DNA of 64,000 nt, taken from Tubulanus polymorphus (taxonomy: Eukaryota; Nemertea; Palaeonemertea; Tubulaniformes; Tubulanidae). The position numbers were made by a program, and so were the translations under genes. This document shows positions 56,565 to 64,000 of the stretch, one piece after another. Where the stretch lies: the NCBI RefSeq assembly GCF_964204645.1, contig NC_134027.1, forward strand, positions 16,356,485-16,420,484, in the 5' to 3' direction. Under the pieces are notes generated by a model. That model was given only the letters and a program-made list of their open reading frames with translations. It had not been told where the DNA came from and did no database searches. Numbering within the stretch: position 1 is the stretch's first letter; every line of letters starts with the position of its first letter.

Positions 56565-56815
56565 ATGTCTATTTATTAATGGATGAGACCTGTTTTTCTG
56601 GGATATTTTGCTTACTTTTTGGGATAAATACCTCATTTATGTCTTAACAGAATGCCAAAAATCGCGGACAACAACTGAATATCCGATATTATTCCAGTTC
56701 TGTACCAATTAGATGGATTGGCAAAAAGACTCCTTAAGTCCAGTTGAATGAGAGAGAAAATCCTCCATTTTGTGAAATTTCTTGAATTTTTACATTGTCA
56801 CCATGCCTACAAAAT
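56565..56815. mobile_element. Second copy of the same MITE, one arm only
   Basis: It starts at the same ATGTCTATTTATTAATGGAT after a TA in GAGGCTACTA (empty site at 8600-8612 and 61932-61946). It contains the left arm and loop but lacks the right arm, ending near 56815. Confidence 0.88.
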
Positions 56816-58210
56816 GAAGTTATTTTTCTTGTCTGATCAACATATGTTCCTTTGTGATGTAATTGATTAATCCTTTTCAACTGAAATAGCACATTCGATC
56901 AATATTCAAATGAGGTGCGCCGCATTCAACTGAATATAACGTGCGACAGATGTTTTTGTAAACAACCTAATACAATTACATATAGGCGGTTTGACATAGA
57001 TCGAGAGTAACCGGTTTTCAAAGCGTTTAAGCTTCAACGTATTTTTTGACGCCTTATAAAAGGTTACCATTATGAAACCTAAACAATGCTAACCATTCAG
57101 CGTCATTTTACAAACGACAGCCGTAAATCGATGTGCAAAACGTCACAGGTTTATGTGTACACAAACAAGCTATCTGGCAAAATATTATTGACATAGATGT
57201 AGAATGGCTTCCTGTGATCATATAATGACCTATATTTGAACGTCGAAATGTTATATTGCATTGAATATCATTAGAAGACGTATTGTAATAGTAAAGGATG
57301 TATGATTATATCAGAAGCGACAGGCATAAATAGAAATGATAAGTAAATCGGATTATTCGGTTAAATGGTGGATGTATACACGATGCGGAAGTCTGATATA
57401 AAAGTCAGACCCTGACGTGGGCATGCCGGTGGAATGACGAAGCTATCTACGATGTGTGTAGGGCAAGCGTGAATTTCATCAGCGGCTACAAGCGGTCAAT
57501 ATGAAAATGTGTAAACATATAATTTCAATATTCAAACGTTTTAGAAAATATGTTTGATATTAGGAGTATGCAAGTTTCGTGAGATTAGCAATTTATAATA
57601 GCATAGCTGTCATATACGGCTCCGTGTCCTCTGATGGCATGTGTATTAGGTGACAATTAAATTCAATTCTTTATTGATCCTTATTACATTGAAATTCCGG
57701 GATAAAATTCCCAAATTCAATAAATACAAATTTTAAAATAAATTAATACAACATACATGACACACGGGTAATTCATACAGAACAACATAAGCATGTTATT
57801 TTAAATAACAATGTCTACTTCAACCCACCCAGACTCAAGACTCTAGGATATCGAGTGACAGCCAAATCCGTGGCCCGGGCCGGCTGGCTAAGCCACACGA
57901 TATGCTCGAAGTCATGATGAAGCAGACATCAGAAGAGCTCTTTCTTCATCCATGGAGGCAATGAAGTTGCAGACCAGCTTAGAGGCATAAGTAAATGAAG
58001 TCGGTCGCAAGTTCGCGATCAATTATTGAGAATTTTCAATAAAAAAAATTTAAACCACTACTAGAGTCGAAGACCTGTATCATCTACCCAATCGCCAAAT
58101 CTCATCATTCCCAAAATTTCTTAAAACTTCGATTTCAAATTTGCAATTCCACATTAGCTTAGCCCAGAAATTCTACATTTTTTCCCCAGGCGTCAAATAA
58201 TTTTCTAAAA
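56816..58210. other. Stretch without a recognised gene; possible LINE 3' tail
   Basis: No gene. Around 57655-57780 the words AATTCAATTCTTTATTGATC and AATTCAATAAATACAAATTT resemble the 3' end of a minus-strand LINE, like the tail at 42001, but the match is short. Confidence 0.45.
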
Positions 58211-58858
58211 TTAATTTTCTTGTTCATTATGTGTTGAATTCCATAATTCAACAAATGTCTTTGCTTTAACCAGTTGATCTAAATATATTTTCATATCTAG
58301 TTTGTTAGATTTAATTATGTTTTCCTTCTTTTCTAAAGGCCTTAAATTTCTCCAGCTCCATATTAGCTTCTTATTATAATCATCACTCATGTCAAATTTA
58401 GAAATCGGCAACACATGATCAATATGAAAGTATTCACCATAATTATCTATATTCATTTTATCATCGATTTGATATATTATCCATGATATGAAAAATTCAT
58501 CTGAACAACCCAATAAATTAGATAGTGTTTCTGAATGCGTTTCTTTGTTGAATAATTGTGTTAATCTAGATCTTAAGCATTGTTTCAATCTAAAAGTAAG
58601 ATCTGTTTGATATCTTCCTCTCATATATTTTGCCATATAATAATCATAATGTTCTATATTATCTTCTTGGTATTGTTTGGTATATAGTTTAGTACAAGTT
58701 TTACAGCAATATTGAAAACCATCTTTGCTAATCTTACACTTACTAAATTCTGTTAAAGCTAATTTATCTAATTCACACTTAGAACACTTCTTGTAGTATA
58801 TATTTATAACACCAGTGTTATTTGTAATATTGATAGTTTGTGGTTGTTCTGATTCCAT
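58211..58858 (-). CDS. HNH endonuclease with N-terminal zinc-binding motif, large-DNA-virus type
   Basis: A 215-codon intact minus-strand frame, without introns, A+T-rich. Residues 25-55 form a C-x2-C...C-x2-C zinc motif (KKCSKCELDK, then CCKTCTKLY). Residues 117-150 read LLGCSDEFFISWI, then YGEYFHIDHVLPISKFD. Residues 167-186 hold the Asn/Asn part of the HNH motif (WRNLRPLEKKENIIKSNK): His148, Asn171, Asn180. This domain order, with a GCS...FHIDH core and LRPL...KSNK end, is typical of HNH proteins of nucleocytoplasmic large DNA viruses and some phages. They nick or cut DNA, often as mobile homing-type genes. I start at ATG 58858 because a nearly identical ATG region precedes the neighbouring gene; the frame stays open 52 codons further upstream, overlapping that gene. 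Probably a viral-type insertion; it may be intact. Confidence 0.8.
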   Translation of the reverse strand: MESEQPQTINITNNTGVINIYYKKCSKCELDKLALTEFSKCKISKDGFQYCCKTCTKLYTKQYQEDNIEHYDYYMAKYMRGRYQTDLTFRLKQCLRSRLTQLFNKETHSETLSNLLGCSDEFFISWIIYQIDDKMNIDNYGEYFHIDHVLPISKFDMSDDYNKKLIWSWRNLRPLEKKENIIKSNKLDMKIYLDQLVKAKTFVELWNSTHNEQEN

Positions 58859-58865
58859 TTTAATA

Positions 58866-59697
58866 TCAAATTTTTTTACTAAATTGATTTCCATATTTGG
58901 AGTTATGATATTTTGATTTAAGATGGTGTGATTTATTGCTTTGAGTATAATATTTTCCACAATTACATAAAACGCTTTCATTAGGATTATATTTAAGCGC
59001 AACAAATTCATCATCTAAATTACATTGAGTTCCAACATCTTTAAATGATTTTTCATTATCTAATTCACATTGGATACCAATATTTGATGAATTTTCATTA
59101 TAGATAATTGGTTTATCATCAAAATTTAAATAATATAATTGTCTTTTTTCAATTCTTAAGTTAATCAAATTATTGTAACCTCTAGAAAGTATTAAATCAT
59201 CATTTCCTTCATTGAAAGGAGTTTCAAGAATATTTATAATTTTTTCATCTGAAGTTCCTTTATGATTTAAAACTGTATTAAATATGTTAGGATTTTTGAT
59301 TCCATTATCTATCAGTTCAATAATTAAATATGCTTCATTTGATAATATTTGATTGATTATAGAAATATTATCAATTTTATATTGTCTTCCATACACTAAA
59401 TTTGTTGCTGAGATATAATTTTTAATGTTAAATAATGAAAATATGTTATCATTATTCATATCTATAATATGGCTTTTAGATTTTAAATGTTCATTATAAT
59501 ATCTTTTATCACTGAATGTATCACATTTGTATGTTTCTTTTTCATTCTTTAATTCTTCTAATTTAGTTTCTAATATATCATCTTTATATTCTAATTTCAA
59601 TTCATTCTCTAAATGTGTTTTAGTTCTATTGTCTTGATTTTTGGGATTTTTCTATATTGATATTACATGATGGACAGTAGTACTTATTTGCTTCCAT
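58866..59697 (-). pseudogene. Zinc-finger protein of the A+T-rich viral-like island, frameshifted near its start
   Basis: The main open frame (59600-58866) has a C2H2-like finger early (YKCDTFSDKRYYNEHLKSKSH, one expected Cys replaced by Thr) and a second near its end (CNCGKYYTQSNKSHHLKSKYH), separated by ~150 residues of unknown, Asn/Ile-rich sequence. An ATG at 59697 in another frame gives a CPSCNI motif and would join the main frame after a single-base shift near 59635. The likely start is therefore 59697, and the gene is now frameshifted, unless a sequencing slip is to blame. It ends 7 bp before the HNH gene. The 36 bases up to and over the two ATGs agree at 30 positions. No function is assigned. 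Confidence 0.6.
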
Positions 59698-59930
59698 TTT
59701 GATACTAAATTTTTTCTTTAAATTGATTTTAGAAGTTCAATGATTTATATATGTATTATTTCAATCACACTTTACTAACACTTTTAATGTTTAAAAATCT
59801 AACTCATACAAATATGAATATTGAAATAATGTTTAAAATATATCTATATATCTATTCTATAAGAGCTCACACTTCTATATTGAATAATCTATCAATTTAA
59901 ATGTTATTCATGTAAATGAATATTTCAAGA
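59698..59930. other. A+T-rich end of the island
   Basis: No gene is seen. The A+T-rich composition of the two genes continues to about 59930 and stops abruptly at the hairpin. Confidence 0.5.
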
Positions 59931-60118
59931 GTAATAGGGGTAATGGGCTTTCAGGCTAAAGGTTGAAGGGGCGAGTGAGTAAAAAATGAAAATAACAATA
60001 ATTTCCAGTTGAATTAGGAGTGTGCGCGACTAATTCAACTGGAAATTATTGTTATTTTCATTTTTTTACGAGCTCGACCCTTCGACCTTTGGCCTGAAAG
60101 CCCATTACCCCTATTACT
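59931..60118. mobile_element. Fold-back element with 87-bp arms
   Basis: The left arm (59931-60017, GTAATAGGGGTAATGGGCTT to CAGTTGAATTAG) and the right arm (60030-60118) are inverted copies with about eight mismatches and a 12-base loop (GAGTGTGCGCGA). It sits exactly between the A+T-rich island and the left flank of the next satellite array (CTTGTTTTTAGTAAATACCT). It may be a MITE or a hairpin left by a repair event. Confidence 0.93.
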
Positions 60119-61738
60119 TATACTTGTTTTTAGTAAATACCTTGTGCCTTGGGCGATAAAACCAAAATAATGAATTGTCGCTGGCGATAAAACCAAAATA
60201 TTGAATTGTCGCGGGCGACAAATCCAAAAAATGAATTGTCGCGGCAGAAAAACCAAAATCTTGAATTGTCGTGGGCGACAAAACCAAACTAATGAATTGT
60301 TGCGGTCGATAAAACCAAAATAATGAATTGTCGCGGGCGATAAAACCGCGACAAAAAAAAATTGTTGCGGGCGATAAAACCAAAATAATGAATTGTCGCG
60401 GGCGATAAAACCAAAATAATGAATTGTCGCGGGCGATAAAACCAAAATATTGAATTGTCATGGGCGACAAAACCAAAATATTGATTTGTCGCGGGTGACA
60501 AAACCAAATTAATGAATTGTCGCGGGCGATTAAACCAAAATAATGAATTGTCGCGGGCGATAAAACCAAAATAATGAATTGTCGCGGGCGATAAAACCAA
60601 AATATTGAATTGTCATGGGCGACAAAACCAAAATATTGATTTGTCGCGGGTGACAAAACCAAATTAATGAATTGTCGCGGGCGATAAAACCAAAATATTG
60701 AAGTGTCGCAGGCGATAAAACCGCGACAAAAAGAAAAAAAAATTGTCGCGAGCGATAAAACCAAAATAATGAATTGTCGCGGGCGATAAAACCAAAATAA
60801 TGAATTGTCGCGGGCGATAAAACCAAAATATTGAATTGTCATGGGCGACAAAACCAAAATATTGATTTGTCGCGGGTGACAAAACCAAATTAATGAATTG
60901 TCGCGGGCGATTAAACCAAAATAATGAATTGTCGCGGGCGATAAAACCAAAATAATGAATTGTCGCGGGCGATAAAACCAAAATAATGAATTGTCGCGGG
61001 CGATAAAACCAAAATATTGAATTGTCATGGGCGACAAAACCAAAATATTGATTTGTCGCGGGTGACAAAACCAAATTAATGAATTGTCGCGGGCGATAAA
61101 ACCAAAATAATGAATTGTCGCGGGCGATAAAACCAAAATATTGAAGTGTCGCAGGCGATAAAACCGCGACAAAAAGAAAAAAAAATTGTCGCGAGCGATA
61201 AAACCAAAATAATGAATTGTCGTGGGCGATAAAACTAAAATATTAAATTGTCGTGGGCGACAAAAGCAAAATATTGTTTTGTCGCGGGTGACAAAACCAA
61301 ATTAATGAATTGTCGCGGGCGATAAAACCAAAATAATGAATTGTCGCGGGCGATAAAACCAAAATAATGAATTGTCGCTGGCGATAAAACCAAAATATTG
61401 AATTGTCGCGGGCGACAAATCCAAAAAATGAATTGTCGCGGCAGAAAAACCAAAATCTTGAATTGTCGTGGGCGACAAAACCAAACTAATGAATTGTTGC
61501 GGGCGATAAAACCAAAATAATGAATTGTCGCGGGCGATAAAACCGCGACAAAAAAAAATTGTCACGGGCGATAAAACCAAAATAATGAATTGTCGCGGGC
61601 GATAAAACCAAAATAATGAATTGTCGCGGGCGATAAAACCAAAATAATGAATTGTCATGGGCGACAAAACCAAAATATTGATTTGTCGCGGGTGACAAAA
61701 CCAAATTGATGAATTGTCGCGGGCGATTAAACCAAAAT
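60119..61738 (+). repeat. 31-bp satellite array 4, with higher-order structure
   Basis: About 51 monomers after a short leader shared with 20800-20830 and 62255-62275. A marked monomer (AACCGCGACAAAAA) recurs at about 60345, 60721, 61162 and 61543, so blocks of ~370-440 bp were amplified. A variant with TTGTCATGGGCGACAAAACC appears once per block just before TTGATTTGTCGCGGGTGACA. Confidence 0.97.
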
Positions 61739-63132
61739 TATTGTTTTGTCGCGTTATTTTAGTTTTGTCGTTTTGTCATAATGTCGCCCTCATTTGCATA
61801 TACGTGTTTTTTTTACGCATGGCCCTTATCAGCCACCATAATAAAGCCTTAAGGTCGCGTAAAACTCGATAAACACTTCAAGCGACACAGCGAACGATCT
61901 CCTTTCCCCCACAGCGAACGCTTAACCTAGTAGAGGCTACTAGCCTATGTAGGCCTATGTATATGCGTAGGCCTAATATCCGGACAGATTGGTCGTAGGC
62001 CTATTGAATTTAACAACCCACCTAAATATCGTAAATTTTGTTTTGAAGTTCAATCCAATGAGTCCGTTAATAAACACAACAATTGTACTGTGTTTGTTTG
62101 AGACAGTAAAGCTCAGTACCGGTAGGCCTAAAGCCGCGTTAAACTCGATAAACACTTCAAGCGACACATCGAACGATCCCTTTCCCCCACAGCGAACGCT
62201 TACTCCGAATGTCAATTGTGAGTCCAGCATACGGAAAGGATTATGTGTTATATACTTGTATTTAGTAAATACCTTGTGCATTTGTCAATGATCGGTATGT
62301 ACTGTAGGAAATATAGAGTATTGATGGTATTGATATAGAGGTTGAAGCCTGCGGCCGAATAAAGTAATATATTCTTTTATTTTTATACCTCGTCGACATA
62401 ACAGCTTTTCTCCGCTATATCTCTTCGGCGTGTTTAGTTTAGGCCTACGATTCCCCGGTACACTAAAGATTTATCTTAGTAAATACACGGTTAATTCGGT
62501 AAAGAAAAATAGGTATTGTTATACTAACTCCTTGAAACCCGCAGCCAAATCACTGGTAGTAATAAATTAATTTGTACTCGATTTGATATTCATGATGAGG
62601 AGAAACTCGCAGCTGATCCCCGTAACGACGATGTAGTAACACACGTCGATTCGTCGATGTTTACGGCTCGACAGTGCTTTTAAAATCTAAAGTAGTAAAT
62701 TTCCAGTGTATCGGTAATATGATTTGATGAGGAAAATGGGCTATTGTTAAAATCACTGTTTGAAGACCGCGACTGAATTTGAAGTCTGCGGATAAATTAG
62801 TTCATTTATACTTGAATTGATAATCGAAGTGACAGTCGGCCTGCGGGTTGATTTCGGGATGACGACTCGAAAAACATGTCGCCCCATTGAATGGCGCTAA
62901 ATTTTCGATGTTTACGGCCCGACAGCGCTTTTGCAACGATGATTCGTGAAAAAACACGCGGGCTATTTGTAGATCTCAGTGAGCTGAACAATATTATATG
63001 GATTGTATATGAAACAGCGGTAAGGTAACAAAGCCTATGTTCTTTTGGTAAAAATAGTGTGGAAGAAAATAATAATAATAATAATCACGCGGATATCAAT
63101 AGGGTTTTCTGTGAAATAACAGAAAACCCTAA
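61739..63132 (+). repeat. Satellite flank module F, copy 2
   Basis: It matches 20586-21706, plus an extra insert (about 61922-62140) carrying the TAGGCCTA tail seen at 8600, after which F resumes by repeating its own GATAAACACTTCAAGCGACA segment. It ends with AGGGTTTTCTGTGAAATA, then ACAGAAAACCCT, fused to the next RT module. The 100-codon plus-strand frame at 61989-62291 spans the fused parts and has no domain. Confidence 0.9.
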
Positions 63133-63508
63133 ATATAGCTACAAAGCAGCGATAACGGGTTTTCTGCACAGTCTTAGAATCCTGTTCAACGGTGGATTTC
63201 AACAAAGCATTTGATAAGGCTCAACATCAGCCATTACTAAACAGGCTATTAGGAAACAGTATCAATGATAGGTCGCCCAAATGGCTCAGCAGTTATCTCT
63301 GAACGGAAACTTGTAACCGAAATCAACGGAACGCCTCATCTTGGAATGAGACGGTCTAACTAGTGGATTCACGCAAGGTAGTATCCTAAGTCGTCTTCTG
63401 TTTAATGTCCTGACAAATGACATACACAGTAATCCAAAATATACCAGACCGAGTAAATTTCCAAAACGACCTTAATACACTGTTCGACCAAAAAACTTAA
63501 TGTTCCGA
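63133..63508 (+). pseudogene. LINE reverse-transcriptase module, copy 4 (decayed)
   Basis: Almost identical in layout to the copy at 17057-17440, including DFNKAFDKAQHQPLLNRLLG and the fusion to satellite after CTGTTCGACCAAAAAACTTA. Confidence 0.82.
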
Positions 63509-63783
63509 CAAAACCACGGGTGACAAAACCAAAATTATGAATTGTCGCGGGTGACAAAACCAAAATATTGAATTGTCACGGGCGACAAAACAAAAATAAT
63601 GAATTGTCGCGGGCGATAAAAACCAAAATAATGAATTGTCGGGGGCGATAAAACCAAAATATTGAATTGTCGCGGGCGATAAAACCAAAATAATGCATTG
63701 TCGCGGACGACAAAAACAAAATATTGAATTGTTGCGTGCGACAAAACCAAAATAATGAATTGTCGCGGGCGACAAAACCAAAC
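63509..63783 (+). repeat. 31-bp satellite array 5 (about nine monomers)
   Basis: Same monomer order as array 2 (17441-17719), with one added base in a few monomers. Confidence 0.95.
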
Positions 63784-64000
63784 TAGGGGTCCAGGGACAC
63801 CATGCTCACTTGGGAAGTGGTTTCAAATGCTCAACAATCTAACAATTTCAATACATAACGCCCTCTAGTGACCATATACAAAAACCAATGACCTTGAAAC
63901 CCACCACAATCATAGAACATGTGAGCAGCTATGATTTTGTAATCGATTGTGATAACAAAATATGCCTCGTTACCAATTTAATATGGAAATACTAAGTTAT
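63782..64000 (+). repeat. Dispersed repeat D, start of a copy cut by the window edge
   Basis: Head ACTAGGGGTCCAGGGACACC and the first ~154-bp unit (AACGCCCTCTAGTGACCATA). It matches 17721-17940 closely. Confidence 0.92.

Noticed and set aside
61989-62291. A 100-codon plus-strand and a 102-codon minus-strand frame
   Set aside because: They overlap each other and span the fusion of an inserted repeat and module F; the other F copy does not keep either frame.

Overview
The window is nuclear DNA of a metazoan, most likely a marine invertebrate. It has GT-AG introns, very long repeat-filled gene-poor stretches, animal-type transposons and one conserved animal gene. I cannot name the species. The cysteine-rich peptide genes near 45 and 51.5 kb resemble a family best known from sea anemones, but I would not assign a phylum on that alone.

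The only conserved single-copy host gene I recognise is an ERC/ELKS/CAST (Bruchpilot-type) active-zone scaffold gene on the minus strand. One exon lies at 27311-28024 and the next at 1-167. The 27,143-bp intron between them holds almost everything in the left 27 kb: a decayed Gypsy integrase, a piggyBac-type transposase tail, LINE fragments, two large 31-bp satellite arrays, copies of a dispersed repeat (called D here) built from ~154-bp units, and an antisense multi-exon pseudogene (12.9-16.7 kb) whose D, D and E residues look like a transposase core.

From 29.8 to 36.0 kb lies a 6,204-bp DNA transposon whose ends can be fixed to the base, because it split a D copy and duplicated the dinucleotide AT. 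It carries two convergent, decayed genes: a SAP-SWIM-YqaJ nuclease-type gene and a THAP plus DDE transposase. This matches the two-gene layout I remember for ISL2EU-type elements. From 36 to 40.5 kb follow more D copies, a second copy of an unidentified first exon with its upstream region, and two smaller inverted-repeat elements. One of these has clear 9-bp target duplications and carries a tRNA-like sequence.

From 41.7 to 54.4 kb lies a direct tandem duplication of a ~5.9-kb unit, differing at only about ten places by eye. Each unit carries one complete secreted cysteine-rich peptide gene (signal peptide, Lys-Arg processing site, six cysteines). The junction repeat between the units is split by a 728-bp 5'-truncated LINE absent from the two outer junction repeats.

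From 54.4 to 64 kb the sequence returns to mosaic repeats, with one exception: a very A+T-rich island (58.2-59.9 kb) holding two compact intronless minus-strand genes, a zinc-finger protein and an HNH endonuclease of the kind found in large DNA viruses. They are 7 bp apart and share a near-identical start region. An 87-bp-arm hairpin separates the island from the next satellite array. Most coding sequence in the window is mobile-element debris; the genes that look intact are the ERC exons, the two peptide genes and the HNH gene.
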